This document shows positions 45,172 to 55,611 of a DNA stretch of 64,000 bases, piece after piece. The DNA is from Kriegella aquimaris. Lineage in GTDB: Bacteria; Bacteroidota; Bacteroidia; Flavobacteriales; Flavobacteriaceae. Location: NCBI RefSeq assembly GCF_900103215.1, contig NZ_FNGV01000017.1:48184-112183 (forward strand), given 5' to 3'. Positions within the stretch are counted from its first letter, which is position 1. Each line of letters begins with the position of its first letter. The position numbers were made by a program, and so were the translations under genes. The notes beneath the pieces were generated by a model. That model was given only the letters and a program-made list of their open reading frames with translations. It had not been told where the DNA came from and searched no databases.

Positions 45172-46062
45172 ATGAGCGTACCATCTTTTCTCTCGTATTT
45201 GTCTTTGGAAAAAAACTATTCCGAACACACGGTACAGGCTTACGGTAGCGATATTCATAGCTTTTGTCTATTTTGTTCGCAAGAATATGGCATAACAGAA
45301 ATTGATAGTGTTGCGTATGGTCTGGTGCGCAGCTGGATTGTAAGTTTGGTAGATCAACGCCTTTCCAATCGTTCGATCAACCGAAAAATAGCATCTCTAA
45401 AGGCATATTATAAATTCTTGCAACGTATCGGCGCTATAGAAGCAAACCCTTTGGCAAAGCACAAAGCACTTAAGACTTCAAAAAAAATAGAGATTCCTTT
45501 TTCCCCACAAGAAATGGAGGCTGTGCTACTGGAAATTCCGTTTGAAGAAGACTTCGAAGGCGCGCGTGATAAGTTGATTATTGATTTACTTTATACTACC
45601 GGTATCAGAAGGGCTGAATTGATACATATGAAAATGACCGACGTTGATTTTGCCAATCAAACGGTTCGAGTATTAGGGAAAAGAAATAAAGAGCGCATAG
45701 TGCCGCTGTTGGCTGCAACGCAAAATCTATTTTCAAAATATTTCAAAGAACGAAATTCACTTGAAATAATCAATGACAAAGAGTATGTGTTTTTATTGAA
45801 ATCGGGCAATAAAATATATGAAACCCTTGTTTATAGGTTAATAAATAATTATTTTAGTAGGGTATCGTCAAAAGTAAAAAAGAGTCCACACATCATACGA
45901 CATACTTTTGCGACCCACTTGCTCAATAAAGGAGCGGATTTAAACTCGGTAAAAGAGTTGTTGGGGCATTCAAGTTTGGCATCTACGCAGGTATATACAC
46001 ATAACAGTATAGCTGAACTTAAGAAAATACATGCCACTTCCCATCCAAGAAGCAAGAAATAA
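45172..46062 (+). CDS. xerC: tyrosine recombinase XerC
   Basis: A 296-residue tyrosine recombinase for chromosome dimer resolution. It has an N-terminal SAM-like domain (about 1-85) and the catalytic domain with Arg in TTGIRRAEL, HIIRHTFATHLL (H-x-x-R), LGHSSLASTQVYTH with the catalytic Tyr. Length and place next to hpf are those of the housekeeping enzyme, not a phage integrase. Confidence 0.93.
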   Translation: MSVPSFLSYLSLEKNYSEHTVQAYGSDIHSFCLFCSQEYGITEIDSVAYGLVRSWIVSLVDQRLSNRSINRKIASLKAYYKFLQRIGAIEANPLAKHKALKTSKKIEIPFSPQEMEAVLLEIPFEEDFEGARDKLIIDLLYTTGIRRAELIHMKMTDVDFANQTVRVLGKRNKERIVPLLAATQNLFSKYFKERNSLEIINDKEYVFLLKSGNKIYETLVYRLINNYFSRVSSKVKKSPHIIRHTFATHLLNKGADLNSVKELLGHSSLASTQVYTHNSIAELKKIHATSHPRSKK

Positions 46063-46104
46063 CGAGTCGGTTTTTATTTTTAATTTTTTTTAAATCTTCA
46101 ACCT

Positions 46105-46407
46105 ATGAAAGTAAACTCTCAATCAGTAAATTTCAATGCGGATGTAGAGCTCATCAACTTTGTGCAGCATCGAATGGATAAATTGGAAACATTTTACGAC
46201 AAGGTGATAAGTTCAGACGTATATTTAAAGGTGCAGAAAACCAGCGCCAAGGAGAATAAGATAGTTGAAATCAAGCTAAATATACCTAGGGATAAATTTA
46301 TTGTAAAAAAGCAATGTAAATCTTTTGAAGAGGCTATTGATTCTGCTTGTAGCTCTTTAGAAAGAAAGCTGATTAAAAGAAAAGAGAAATTACGTATCCA
46401 AGTATGA
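46105..46407 (+). CDS. hpf: ribosome hibernation promoting factor, short form
   Basis: A 100-residue HPF/RaiA-type protein that binds 70S ribosomes in resting cells. The basic end (CSSLERKLIKRKEKLRIQV) and the beta1 pattern MKVNSQSVNFNADVELINFV are typical. It is 42 bp after xerC. Confidence 0.9.
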   Translation: MKVNSQSVNFNADVELINFVQHRMDKLETFYDKVISSDVYLKVQKTSAKENKIVEIKLNIPRDKFIVKKQCKSFEEAIDSACSSLERKLIKRKEKLRIQV

Positions 46408-46428
46408 TTAAAATTTTTCGAATTTTGT

Positions 46429-46458
46429 TTTGAATAAACAAAAAAACGTATACATTTG
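46429..46458 (+). promoter_or_regulatory. promoter of the tRNA-tuf operon
   Basis: TTTG at 46429-46432 and TACATTTG at 46451-46458, 18-bp spacer. Start would be near 46462, right at a hairpin. Confidence 0.65.
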
Positions 46459-46460
46459 CA

Positions 46461-46487
46461 GTCCGTTAGAAATAGCGGGCTTTTTTT
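46461..46487 (+). terminator. leader hairpin with T run after the tRNA-tuf promoter
   Basis: An 8-bp stem (46461-46468 with 46473-46480, two G-T pairs) with a GAAA tetraloop, followed by seven T residues. It is shaped like an intrinsic terminator but sits at the very start of the transcript and before the first tRNA. Confidence 0.6.
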
Positions 46488-46508
46488 ATACCAAAAAGCA
46501 CTTAAAAA

Positions 46509-46582
46509 GCCGATGTAGCTCAGCTGGCTAGAGCAGCTGATTTGTAATCAGCAGGTCGTGGGTTCGAGTCCCTCTATCGGCT
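46509..46582 (+). tRNA. tRNA-Thr (TGT)
   Basis: A 74-nt cloverleaf with acceptor GCCGATG/TATCGGC, anticodon TGT in loop TTTGTAA, and GTTCGAGTC T-arm. The 3' CCA is not encoded. First of four tRNAs ahead of tuf. Confidence 0.95.
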
Positions 46583-46607
46583 CAAAAAGGTCTTTAAAAT
46601 ATAGGTC

Positions 46608-46689
<82 letters not shown>

Positions 46690-46819
46690 CAATTTGAAAA
46701 CCCTAAATTTTCAAATATCGAATTTTCAAGGATTCGGTTTTTATTGATTGGGGTTGGAAGATAAGTTTTTTGATATGTTGGATTTAGAATTTCCTTTTTA
46801 AGGAATTTCTTGAAAATTT

Positions 46820-46892
46820 GCGGGAGTAGCTCAGTTGGTAGAGCGTCAGCCTTCCAAGCTGAATGTCGCCGGTTCGAACCCGGTCTCCCGCT
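46820..46892 (+). tRNA. tRNA-Gly (TCC)
   Basis: A 73-nt cloverleaf with acceptor GCGGGAG/CTCCCGC and anticodon TCC. CCA not encoded. Confidence 0.95.
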
Positions 46893-46900
46893 CTAAAAGT

Positions 46901-47010
46901 TTTCTTGGTGTCATGTAATTGGTCTAAAGGTTGGTTCTGGCATTAGGGAATTTGGGATGCAAATCCCTTGTCGAAACAGGGCCGGATAGCTATCGGTCGC
47001 CTGACCAAGA
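46901..47010 (+). other. structured spacer between tRNA-Gly and tRNA-Thr
   Basis: About 110 nt bounded by CTTGGT and ACCAAG, with an inner stem GGGA(A)TTTG/CAAATCCC, a T-arm-like GTCGAAAC and a near-palindrome around ATAGCTAT. It might be a decayed tRNA or a processing spacer. No gene is recognised. Confidence 0.3.
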
Positions 47011-47072
47011 CTGAGTTGGCGTTTGTGGTTTTTGACTTGAAACTGAAAACTTTGAACCTGAAACCGAAATAT

Positions 47073-47144
47073 GCCGGCGTAGCTCAGGGGTAGAGCGTTT
47101 CCTTGGTAAGGAAGAGGTCATGAGTTCAAATCTCATCGTTGGCT
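47073..47144 (+). tRNA. tRNA-Thr (GGT)
   Basis: A 72-nt cloverleaf with acceptor GCCGGCG/CGTTGGC and anticodon GGT. CCA not encoded. It lies 57 bp before tuf. Confidence 0.95.
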
Positions 47145-47201
47145 CAAAGAAAATATAATTTGTACACACTAATATAAACTTAAGATTAAAATTCATTAAA
47201 C

Positions 47202-48389
47202 ATGGCAAAGGAAACTTTTGATCGTTCCAAACCGCACTTAAATATTGGTACTATTGGACACGTAGATCACGGTAAAACTACATTGACTGCTGCTATAACC
47301 GAAGTGTTATCAAACGCAGGACTTTCTGAAAAGAGAAGTTTCGATTCTATCGATAACGCTCCTGAAGAAAAGGAAAGAGGTATCACGATCAACACATCGC
47401 ATGTTGAGTATCAAACTGCGAATCGTCACTATGCGCACGTAGATTGTCCTGGTCACGCCGATTATGTTAAGAACATGGTTACTGGTGCTGCTCAGATGGA
47501 TGGTGCGATTTTGGTTGTTGCTGCTACTGATGGTCCTATGCCACAGACTCGTGAGCACATCCTTTTAGGTCGTCAGGTAGGTATTCCAAGAATGGTTGTC
47601 TTTATGAACAAAGTCGACATGGTCGATGATGAAGAGCTTTTAGAGCTTGTTGAGATGGAAGTTCGCGAATTGCTTTCTTTCTATGAATATGATGGTGATA
47701 ACGGACCTGTAATCGCTGGTTCTGCTTTGGGTGCACTTAATGGTGAGCAAAAGTGGGTTGATACGGTTATGGAGTTGATGAATGCGGTTGATGAGTGGAT
47801 CGAATTGCCAAAGAGAGATATCGAAAAAGATTTCTTGATGCCTGTTGAAGATGTATTTACCATTACTGGTCGTGGAACAGTTGCTACTGGTCGAATCGAA
47901 ACTGGTGTTGCAAATACAGGTGATGCTGTTGAGATTATCGGTATGGGTGCTGAGAAATTGAATTCTACCATTACTGGTGTTGAGATGTTCCGTAAGATTT
48001 TGGATAGAGGTGAAGCTGGTGATAACGTAGGTATCCTTTTGAGAGGTATTGAAAAAGCACAGATCAGTAGAGGTATGGTAATCTGTAAGCCAGGTTCTGT
48101 TAAGCCTCACGCCAAATTCGAAGCTGAGGTTTATGTCCTTAAAAAAGAAGAAGGTGGTCGTCACACACCATTCCATAATAACTATCGTCCTCAGTTCTAT
48201 GTTAGAACTACTGACGTAACTGGTAACATTTCTCTACCTTCAGGTGTTGAAATGGTAATGCCCGGTGATAACCTTACTATTACAGTAGAGCTTATTCAGC
48301 CTATTGCATTAAGTGTAGGTCTTCGTTTCGCTATCCGTGAAGGTGGTAGAACCGTAGGTGCTGGTCAGGTTACCAAAATTATAGATTAA
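47202..48389 (+). CDS. tuf: elongation factor Tu
   Basis: EF-Tu, 395 residues, brings aminoacyl-tRNA to the ribosome. GTPase motifs are [18 protein letters not shown] and NKVDMVDD; domains 2 and 3 follow. It is cotranscribed with the upstream tRNAs and tRNA-Trp. No Shine-Dalgarno is seen. Confidence 0.98.
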   Translation: MAKETFDRSKPHLNIGTIGHVDHGKTTLTAAITEVLSNAGLSEKRSFDSIDNAPEEKERGITINTSHVEYQTANRHYAHVDCPGHADYVKNMVTGAAQMDGAILVVAATDGPMPQTREHILLGRQVGIPRMVVFMNKVDMVDDEELLELVEMEVRELLSFYEYDGDNGPVIAGSALGALNGEQKWVDTVMELMNAVDEWIELPKRDIEKDFLMPVEDVFTITGRGTVATGRIETGVANTGDAVEIIGMGAEKLNSTITGVEMFRKILDRGEAGDNVGILLRGIEKAQISRGMVICKPGSVKPHAKFEAEVYVLKKEEGGRHTPFHNNYRPQFYVRTTDVTGNISLPSGVEMVMPGDNLTITVELIQPIALSVGLRFAIREGGRTVGAGQVTKIID

Positions 48390-48409
48390 GAATATATTGA
48401 TATTGCATT

Positions 48410-48440
48410 AAAGGGTGTCCGCCAGTAGGCGGATACCTTT
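48410..48440 (+). other. hairpin after tuf
   Basis: A stem of AAAGGGTGTCCGCC with GGCGGATACCTTT around a 4-nt loop lies between tuf and tRNA-Trp. There is no T run beyond TTT, so it is more likely a processing or stabilising hairpin than a strong terminator. Confidence 0.45.
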
Positions 48441-48454
48441 CGATGTAAATAGAA

Positions 48455-48527
48455 ACGGGTGTAGCTCAGTTGGTAGAGCACTGGTCTCCAAAACCAGGTG
48501 TCGGGAGTTCGAGTCTCTCCTCCCGTG
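48455..48527 (+). tRNA. tRNA-Trp (CCA)
   Basis: A 73-nt cloverleaf with anticodon CCA in loop CTCCAAA and acceptor ACGGGTG/CTCCCGT (one T-T mismatch). It supplies the tRNA that trpL reads. Confidence 0.93.
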
Positions 48528-48687
48528 CTTATGAAGTGGGGTTTACAGCGATTTATATTGGAAACAAATTCGCGGCTTTCTAGATTTCCTAGCGGTTTAA
48601 AACCTTTCTTTTCAGTGAAAAGTTATACGGAATAGATGGTTTAAACCACTTGCGGATATTTTTTTTGAATCCAAGAAAACGACAAAA

Positions 48688-48876
48688 ATGTTAACATATA
48701 TAAAGGAATCGGTTGAAGAACTAAGAAATAACGTCACCTTGCCTCCAAGGTCCGAATCTTCAAATCTTATGGTCATTGTGGCTGTATTTTCGATAGTGTT
48801 CGCTTTGGCTACTTGGGGAATAGATACGGTCTTCAGTAAATTGATACAGTTATATTTCAATAACGTTTTAAACTAA
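48688..48876 (+). CDS. secE: preprotein translocase subunit SecE
   Basis: A 62-residue single-helix SecE, with an amphipathic start (SVEELRNNVTLPPRSES) and one membrane segment (about 27-50). Upstream of nusG as usual; 10-bp gap. Confidence 0.93.
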   Translation: MLTYIKESVEELRNNVTLPPRSESSNLMVIVAVFSIVFALATWGIDTVFSKLIQLYFNNVLN

Positions 48877-48886
48877 GTTCGGCGCT

Positions 48887-49438
48887 ATGGCAGAAGTATT
48901 GGAAAAGAAATGGTATGTGGTGCGAGCGGTCAGTGGCCAAGAAAACAAAATCAAAGGTTACATTGAGAGTGAGGTAGAGCGGCATGGTTTTTCAGATTAT
49001 TTGGAAGATGTCTTGGTGCCTACCGAAAAGGTCGTCCAGATTCGTAAAGGCAAGAAAATAAACAAAGAAAGAGTTTATTTTCCTGGATATATTATGATCA
49101 AGGCGAATTTAGGGGGTGAAATGATTCATATTATTCGCTCTATTACCAATGTTATTGGTTTTTTAGGTGAGACCAAAGGAGGTGACCCGGTGCCATTGCG
49201 TAAATCCGAGGTGAATCGTATGCTTGGTAAAGTCGATGAATTGGCGGTCAACACAGATAGTGTTGCAATACCGTTTATTCATGGGGAAACAGTTAAGGTT
49301 ATTGACGGACCTTTTAATGGTTTCAACGGTACGGTCGAGAAGATAAATGAAGAGAAGCGCAAGCTAGAGGTAATGGTGAAGATTTTCGGAAGAAAAACAC
49401 CATTGGAGCTTAGCTATATGCAAGTAGAAAAAGTATAA
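48887..49438 (+). CDS. nusG: transcription antitermination factor NusG
   Basis: NusG (183 residues) with an NGN domain starting KKWYVVRAVSGQENKIK and a C-terminal KOW motif (GETVKVIDGPFNGFNGTV). It links RNA polymerase to Rho or the ribosome. Confidence 0.97.
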   Translation: MAEVLEKKWYVVRAVSGQENKIKGYIESEVERHGFSDYLEDVLVPTEKVVQIRKGKKINKERVYFPGYIMIKANLGGEMIHIIRSITNVIGFLGETKGGDPVPLRKSEVNRMLGKVDELAVNTDSVAIPFIHGETVKVIDGPFNGFNGTVEKINEEKRKLEVMVKIFGRKTPLELSYMQVEKV

Positions 49439-49506
49439 AATAATTGTTACATATTTATAGAGTTGTGTTGCTTCCCGTGAACACACTTTCAATTTAATTT
49501 AAAAGA

Positions 49507-49944
49507 ATGGCAAAAGAAATAGGTAAAGTAGTTAAACTACAAGTTAGGGGAGGTGCAGCGAATCCATCGCCACCGGTCGGACCCGCCTTAGGTGCTGCCG
49601 GAGTTAACATCATGGAGTTCTGTAAGCAGTTCAATGCGCGTACACAGGACAAACCGGGCAAAGTATTGCCAGTTGTTATCACCGTTTATAAAGACAAGTC
49701 TTTTGACTTTGTCGTTAAGACGCCACCAGCGGCAGTTCAGCTTTTGGAAGCAGCTAAGATTAAAAAAGGATCTGGCGAACCTAACAGAGTAAAATCAGGT
49801 AACATTACTTGGGACCAAATCAAGGCTATAGCCGAAGATAAAATGGTAGATCTTAATGCCTTTACCGTCGAATCAGCAATGAGTATGGTCGCCGGTACAG
49901 CAAGGTCTATGGGTCTTAAAGTAGCAGGTAAAAGACCTTTTTAA
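49507..49944 (+). CDS. rplK: 50S ribosomal protein L11
   Basis: uL11 (145 residues), with [21 protein letters not shown] and [13 protein letters not shown] at the end. Part of the GTPase-associated stalk base, with L10 and L12 encoded downstream. Confidence 0.98.
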   Translation: MAKEIGKVVKLQVRGGAANPSPPVGPALGAAGVNIMEFCKQFNARTQDKPGKVLPVVITVYKDKSFDFVVKTPPAAVQLLEAAKIKKGSGEPNRVKSGNITWDQIKAIAEDKMVDLNAFTVESAMSMVAGTARSMGLKVAGKRPF

Positions 49945-49963
49945 AATCTTAAAAGCAATTTAA

Positions 49964-50656
49964 ATGGCAAAGTTAACGAAGAAGCAAAAAGAAGCCCATG
50001 CCAAAATAGAGAAAGATAAACTCTATTCTGTAAATGAAGCTTCAGCTTTGATAAAAGAGATAACCAGTGCAAAATTCGATGCATCTATAGATCTTGCTGT
50101 TCGTTTGGGTGTTGATCCAAGAAAAGCAAATCAAATGGTACGGGGGGTGGTAACACTTCCACACGGTACCGGTAAAGATGTTAAGGTTTTGGCCTTGGTA
50201 ACACCAGACAAAGAAGCAGAGGCCACTGAGGCTGGAGCTGATTATGTTGGGTTGGATGAGTATTTGGATAAAATTAAAAGTGGCTGGACAGATGTCGATG
50301 TCATTATTACCATGCCAAGTGTTATGGGTAAATTAGGTCCTTTGGGTCGTGTTTTAGGTCCTCGTGGTCTAATGCCTAATCCTAAGACTGGAACCGTAAC
50401 AATGGATGTTGCAAAAGCAGTTTCTGAAGTGAAGGCAGGTAAGATAGATTTTAAGGTAGATAAAACTGGTATTGTTCACGCTGCAATAGGAAAAGCTTCT
50501 TTTTCGGCTGATAAAATTGCCGATAATGCCAACGAACTACTGGATACTTTGATGAAATTAAAACCCGCAGCGGCTAAGGGCATTTACGTAAAAAGCGTAT
50601 TTATGTCTAGTACGATGAGCCCTAGCGTTCAATTGGATCCGAAAACCGTTAGTTGA
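49964..50656 (+). CDS. rplA: 50S ribosomal protein L1
   Basis: uL1 (230 residues), a 23S rRNA-binding stalk protein. Motifs are [16 protein letters not shown] and [21 protein letters not shown]. 19 bp after rplK. In other bacteria L1 also represses its own operon. Confidence 0.98.
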   Translation: MAKLTKKQKEAHAKIEKDKLYSVNEASALIKEITSAKFDASIDLAVRLGVDPRKANQMVRGVVTLPHGTGKDVKVLALVTPDKEAEATEAGADYVGLDEYLDKIKSGWTDVDVIITMPSVMGKLGPLGRVLGPRGLMPNPKTGTVTMDVAKAVSEVKAGKIDFKVDKTGIVHAAIGKASFSADKIADNANELLDTLMKLKPAAAKGIYVKSVFMSSTMSPSVQLDPKTVS

Positions 50657-50678
50657 TCTGTAGTTCAAAATTTTTATT

Positions 50679-51194
50679 ATGACAAGAGAAGAAAAAGCAA
50701 TCGTTATACAGGATCTGACTAAGCAGCTAGCTGATAATCCTATCATTTATTTGGCGGATATATCAGGTTTGAACGCTACAGAAACTTCCGCTTTACGAAG
50801 AGCGTGTTTCAAAGCGAACATTAAATTAGCAGTAGTTAAGAATACCTTGCTTGAAAAGGCAATGGAAGCTTCAGAAAAAGAGTTTGGAGAACTTCCCGAA
50901 GTATTGAAAGGCAACACGTCCTTGATGTTCTCGGAAGCTGGTAATGGACCGGCAAAGGTTATCAAAAACTTTAGGAAAAAGTCTAAGAAACCTTTATTAA
51001 AAGGTGCTTTTATCGAAGAAGCTATTTATGTAGGTGATGACAAATTGGATGCTTTGGTTAGCATTAAGTCTAAAGAAGAAATGATTGGTGAGGTTATTGG
51101 ATTATTGCAATCTCCTGCTAAGAATGTTATTTCCGGACTTAAATCTGGGGGTGGAAAACTCGCAGGTATCCTTAAGACATTATCCGAAAGATAA
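50679..51194 (+). CDS. rplJ: 50S ribosomal protein L10
   Basis: uL10 (171 residues) anchors L12 dimers to the ribosome. Start MTREEKAIVIQDL, then LAVVKNTLLEKA and LKGNTSLMFS. 22 bp after rplA. Confidence 0.97.
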   Translation: MTREEKAIVIQDLTKQLADNPIIYLADISGLNATETSALRRACFKANIKLAVVKNTLLEKAMEASEKEFGELPEVLKGNTSLMFSEAGNGPAKVIKNFRKKSKKPLLKGAFIEEAIYVGDDKLDALVSIKSKEEMIGEVIGLLQSPAKNVISGLKSGGGKLAGILKTLSER

Positions 51195-51247
51195 TCAGTA
51201 CGCACTAAAAACAATTATATTTTAAAATTTTATTAAACGATAGGAAA

Positions 51248-51628
51248 ATGGCAGATTTAAAAGAATTCGCAGAACAGTTGGTTAACTTGACCGTTAAAGA
51301 GGTAAACGAGTTGGCTGATATATTGAAAGAAGAATATGGTATCGAGCCCGCAGCCGCTGCTGTAGCTGTTGCCGCTGGTGGTGCAGGTGCAGGTGAAGGT
51401 GAAGCTGTTGAAGAAAAAACAGAATTCGATGTAGTTTTGACCGCCGCTGGCGCTTCAAAATTGGCAGTTGTTAAATTGGTTAAGGAATTGACCGGACTTG
51501 GATTGAAAGATGCTAAAGACATCGTTGACAGCGCACCTAAAGCTATTAAAGAAGGTGTTTCTAAAGACGAAGCTGAAGGAATCAAAAAATCATTGGAAGA
51601 AGCTGGAGCAGAAGTTGAGCTTAAATAG
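51248..51628 (+). CDS. rplL: 50S ribosomal protein L7/L12
   Basis: bL12 (126 residues), with an N-terminal dimer domain, an Ala/Gly-rich hinge (about 38-54) and the C-terminal factor-binding domain starting [20 protein letters not shown]. Confidence 0.98.
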   Translation: MADLKEFAEQLVNLTVKEVNELADILKEEYGIEPAAAAVAVAAGGAGAGEGEAVEEKTEFDVVLTAAGASKLAVVKLVKELTGLGLKDAKDIVDSAPKAIKEGVSKDEAEGIKKSLEEAGAEVELK

Positions 51629-51650
51629 TAGCTGCAACCATACTACTTTT

Positions 51651-51694
51651 GGTTTAGGTCTTTTCGCTTTTTGCGGCTAGACCTAAGCCTTTTT
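51651..51694 (+). terminator. attenuator-like hairpin between rplL and rpoB
   Basis: A 10-bp stem (51651-51660 with 51680-51689, one G-T pair) ending in TTTTT. It resembles the partial terminator known before rpoB in other bacteria that sets lower polymerase output. Confidence 0.6.
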
Positions 51695-51762
51695 ATAGAC
51701 ACTATAGTATATAAAGGTATATACGACCCTATTAGTACTCACGATAAAATACTGTCCTATAG

Positions 51763-54700
51763 ATGTTCACACAACAGACTGAGAGAATAAATTTCGCATC
51801 CGCTAAGAATACACCGGCCTATCCGGATTTTTTAGATATTCAGATAAAATCATTTCAAGATTTCTTTCAACTTGAAACAAAATCTGATGAAAGGGGAGAT
51901 GAAGGATTATACAATACATTTATGGAAAACTTTCCAATTACGGACACGAGAAATCAGTTCGTTTTGGAATTTTTAGATTATTTCATAGACCCTCCGAGGT
52001 ATTCGATTCAAGAATGTATTGAGCGTGGCCTTACCTACAGTGTGCCATTGAAAGCTAGGTTAAAGTTATATTGTACCGATCCAGAGCACGAAGATTTTGA
52101 AACTATCGTACAAGATGTCTATTTAGGTACCATACCCTACATGACACCAAGCGGTACCTTCGTTATCAACGGGGCGGAAAGAGTTGTAGTATCGCAGTTG
52201 CACCGTTCACCTGGTGTTTTCTTCGGCCAGTCTTTCCATGCTAACGGAACAAAATTATATTCTGCCAGGGTAATTCCTTTTAAAGGTTCTTGGATAGAAT
52301 TTGCTACCGATATTAATGGGGTTATGTACGCCTATATCGATAGAAAGAAAAAATTACCGGTTACTACCTTGTTCAGGGCTATTGGTTTTGAGCGTGATAA
52401 GGATATTTTGGAAATCTTTGATCTTTCCGAGGAAATTAAAGTTTCTAATGCCGGTCTAAAAAAAGTTTTAGGTCGCAAATTGGCCGCTAGGGTATTGAAC
52501 ACCTGGCATGAGGATTTTGTGGATGAAGATACTGGTGAGGTTGTTTCCATCGAGCGTAATGAAATTATCTTGGATCGTGATACGGTTTTGGAGAAAGATC
52601 ACATTACCGAAATTTTGGAAGCCGATGTGAAGACTATCCTATTGCATAAAGAGAACAATGCCCAGTCTGATTATGCGATTATCCATAACACATTACAAAA
52701 GGATCCAACGAACTCTGAAAAAGAGGCCGTTGAACATATTTATCGTCAATTACGTAATGCCGAGCCGCCCGATGAGGAAACTGCGCGCGGTATTATTGAT
52801 AAGCTTTTCTTTTCCGATCAACGATATAATCTCGGTGAAGTAGGGCGTTATAGAATGAATAAAAAATTAGGTTTGAATATCGGAATGGACAAGCAAGTCT
52901 TGACCAAAGAAGATATCATAACCATTATCAAGTATCTAATCGAGCTAATCAACTCAAAAGCAGAGATTGATGATATTGATCACCTTTCTAACCGTCGTGT
53001 AAGAACAGTTGGTGAGCAGTTGTCATCTCAGTTCGGTGTTGGTTTGGCACGTATGGCACGTACTATTCGTGAGCGTATGAACGTTCGTGACAATGAGGTG
53101 TTTACTCCTATCGATTTGATTAATGCGAAGACTCTGTCTTCTGTGATCAACTCGTTTTTCGGTACGAACCAGTTGTCTCAATTTATGGATCAAACCAATC
53201 CATTGGCCGAGATTACGCACAAGAGAAGATTGTCGGCACTAGGGCCAGGTGGACTTTCACGTGAAAGAGCCGGGTTCGAGGTTCGTGATGTACATTATAC
53301 GCACTACGGTAGACTTTGTCCCATAGAAACTCCTGAAGGACCGAATATTGGACTTATTTCTTCACTTGCTGTATTTTCTAAGGTTAACCCTATGGGCTTC
53401 TTGGAAACTCCGTATCGTAAGGTAACCGATGCCAAGGTAAATACGAAAGAATTCGTTTACTTGAGTGCAGAGGAAGAAGAGGGAATGAAAATCGCTCAAG
53501 CCAACATTCCTTTGAAGGAAGATGGTACCATTGATAGTGAAAAAGTAATTGCGCGTGAAGAAGGAGATTTCCCGGTTGTTGATCCAGGTGAAATTAACTA
53601 TACAGACGTTGCACCTAATCAGATTGCATCTATATCTGCATCGCTTATTCCGTTCTTGGAGCATGATGATGCGAACCGTGCTTTGATGGGATCTAACATG
53701 ATGCGTCAAGCTGTACCGTTGTTAAGACCACAATCTCCGATTGTGGGTACCGGCCTTGAGCGTCAAGTCGCTTCTGACTCTAGGGTATTGATAAATGCTG
53801 AAGGTGATGGTACGATAGAATATGTCGATGCTAAGAAGATTACCATTAAATATGATAGAACCGAAGCCGAAAGGCTAATAAGTTTTGAAGAAGATTTCAA
53901 AACATATGAGTTGGTGAAATTCAGAAAGACAAACCAAGGAACAAATATCAACCTTAAGCCTATTGTTAAAAAGGGCGATAAGGTTAAAAAAGGTCAAGTG
54001 CTTTGTGAAGGGTATGCAACCGAGAAAGGTGAACTTGCTTTGGGTAGAAACTTAACAGTAGCCTTTATGCCTTGGAAAGGGTATAACTTTGAAGATGCTA
54101 TTGTGATTTCTGAAAAAGTTGTTCGTGAAGATATCTTTACCTCTATCCATGTTGATGAATATTCGTTGGAGGTTAGAGATACCAAATTGGGTGCTGAAGA
54201 ATTGACGCATGATATTCCGAACGTTTCCGAAGAGGCTACCAAAGACTTGGACGAAAACGGAATGATCCGTATCGGAGCTGAAGTAAAACCTGGTGATATT
54301 CTGATTGGTAAGATTACACCAAAAGGTGAATCAGACCCAACTCCTGAAGAAAAGTTGCTTCGTGCTATTTTTGGTGACAAGGCCGGTGATGTGAAAGATG
54401 CTTCTTTAAAAGCTTCTCCTTCTTTACGAGGTGTTGTAATCGACAAGAAATTGTTCTCCCGTTCAATTAAGGACAAGCGTAAAAGATCTGAGGATAAAGA
54501 GGCCATTTCGAATTTAGAATTGGAATACGAAGTTAAATTTGAACAACTGAAAGATGTATTGATCGATAAGTTGTTTACGTTGATCAGTGGTAAAACATCG
54601 CAAGGCGTATTGAACGATCTTGGTGAAGAGGTATTACCGAAAGGTAAAAAGTATACCTTGAAAATGTTGAATTCAGTTGATGATTTTGCCCATTTAATCG

Positions 54701-55572
54701 GTGGAAGCTGGACAACGGATAAGGAAACCAATACTGCTGTAGCCGATTTGCTTCATAATTATAAGATTAAACTGAACGACCTTCAAGGGAACTTGAGAAG
54801 AGATAAGTTTACGATATCTGTCGGTGATGAATTGCCAGCCGGGATCATGAAATTGGCAAAGGTTTATGTCGCTAAGAAACGTAAGTTGAAAGTAGGCGAT
54901 AAAATGGCAGGGCGACACGGAAACAAAGGTATTGTTTCACGAATCGTACGTCAAGAAGATATGCCTTTCTTAGAAGATGGAACTCCGGTCGATATTGTAT
55001 TGAACCCGTTGGGTGTACCATCACGTATGAACATCGGACAGATTTATGAAACCGTTCTAGGTTGGGCAGGTCTTAAATTGGGCAAGAAATTCGGTACGCC
55101 GATTTTTGATGGCGCCACTTTAGACCAAATAAATGCCTATACCGATGAAGCTGGTATCCCAAGATTTGGACATACCTACCTGTTTGACGGTGGAACTGGA
55201 CAGCGATTTGATCAACCTGCTACGGTAGGTGTGATTTACATGTTGAAATTGGGCCATATGGTAGATGATAAGATGCACGCCCGTTCAATCGGACCATACT
55301 CTTTGATTACACAACAACCACTTGGTGGTAAAGCCCAGTTTGGTGGTCAACGTTTCGGAGAGATGGAAGTGTGGGCATTGGAAGCATATGGTGCTTCTGC
55401 CACGCTACGTGAAATATTGACGGTCAAGTCTGATGATGTAATCGGTAGGGCCAAGACCTACGAATCGATCGTTAAGGGAGAGACCATGCCAGAACCTGGC
55501 TTGCCAGAATCTTTCAATGTATTGATGCACGAACTTAAGGGATTAGGTTTGGATATCAGGTTGGAAGAATAA
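51763..55572 (+). CDS. rpoB: RNA polymerase beta subunit
   Basis: RpoB (1269 residues). The rifampicin region is at [24 protein letters not shown], with [11 protein letters not shown] next to it; [10 protein letters not shown] and the late [18 protein letters not shown] follow. Wild-type-looking residues are seen in the rifampicin cluster. Confidence 0.98.
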   Translation: MFTQQTERINFASAKNTPAYPDFLDIQIKSFQDFFQLETKSDERGDEGLYNTFMENFPITDTRNQFVLEFLDYFIDPPRYSIQECIERGLTYSVPLKARLKLYCTDPEHEDFETIVQDVYLGTIPYMTPSGTFVINGAERVVVSQLHRSPGVFFGQSFHANGTKLYSARVIPFKGSWIEFATDINGVMYAYIDRKKKLPVTTLFRAIGFERDKDILEIFDLSEEIKVSNAGLKKVLGRKLAARVLNTWHEDFVDEDTGEVVSIERNEIILDRDTVLEKDHITEILEADVKTILLHKENNAQSDYAIIHNTLQKDPTNSEKEAVEHIYRQLRNAEPPDEETARGIIDKLFFSDQRYNLGEVGRYRMNKKLGLNIGMDKQVLTKEDIITIIKYLIELINSKAEIDDIDHLSNRRVRTVGEQLSSQFGVGLARMARTIRERMNVRDNEVFTPIDLINAKTLSSVINSFFGTNQLSQFMDQTNPLAEITHKRRLSALGPGGLSRERAGFEVRDVHYTHYGRLCPIETPEGPNIGLISSLAVFSKVNPMGFLETPYRKVTDAKVNTKEFVYLSAEEEEGMKIAQANIPLKEDGTIDSEKVIAREEGDFPVVDPGEINYTDVAPNQIASISASLIPFLEHDDANRALMGSNMMRQAVPLLRPQSPIVGTGLERQVASDSRVLINAEGDGTIEYVDAKKITIKYDRTEAERLISFEEDFKTYELVKFRKTNQGTNINLKPIVKKGDKVKKGQVLCEGYATEKGELALGRNLTVAFMPWKGYNFEDAIVISEKVVREDIFTSIHVDEYSLEVRDTKLGAEELTHDIPNVSEEATKDLDENGMIRIGAEVKPGDILIGKITPKGESDPTPEEKLLRAIFGDKAGDVKDASLKASPSLRGVVIDKKLFSRSIKDKRKRSEDKEAISNLELEYEVKFEQLKDVLIDKLFTLISGKTSQGVLNDLGEEVLPKGKKYTLKMLNSVDDFAHLIGGSWTTDKETNTAVADLLHNYKIKLNDLQGNLRRDKFTISVGDELPAGIMKLAKVYVAKKRKLKVGDKMAGRHGNKGIVSRIVRQEDMPFLEDGTPVDIVLNPLGVPSRMNIGQIYETVLGWAGLKLGKKFGTPIFDGATLDQINAYTDEAGIPRFGHTYLFDGGTGQRFDQPATVGVIYMLKLGHMVDDKMHARSIGPYSLITQQPLGGKAQFGGQRFGEMEVWALEAYGASATLREILTVKSDDVIGRAKTYESIVKGETMPEPGLPESFNVLMHELKGLGLDIRLEE

Positions 55573-55611
55573 TTAAAATACACACATTTAATTTAGTATC
55601 ACCATTATATT

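Noticed and set aside
45172..46062. Tyrosine recombinase as a sign of an integrated element
   Set aside because: Length, motifs and the hpf neighbour fit housekeeping XerC; no attachment repeats, phage or plasmid genes nearby, although tRNAs follow.
47310..47558. Antisense frames across tuf, rpoB and rpoC
   Set aside because: Strong codon bias of highly expressed genes leaves long open antisense frames; none has a credible start or family.
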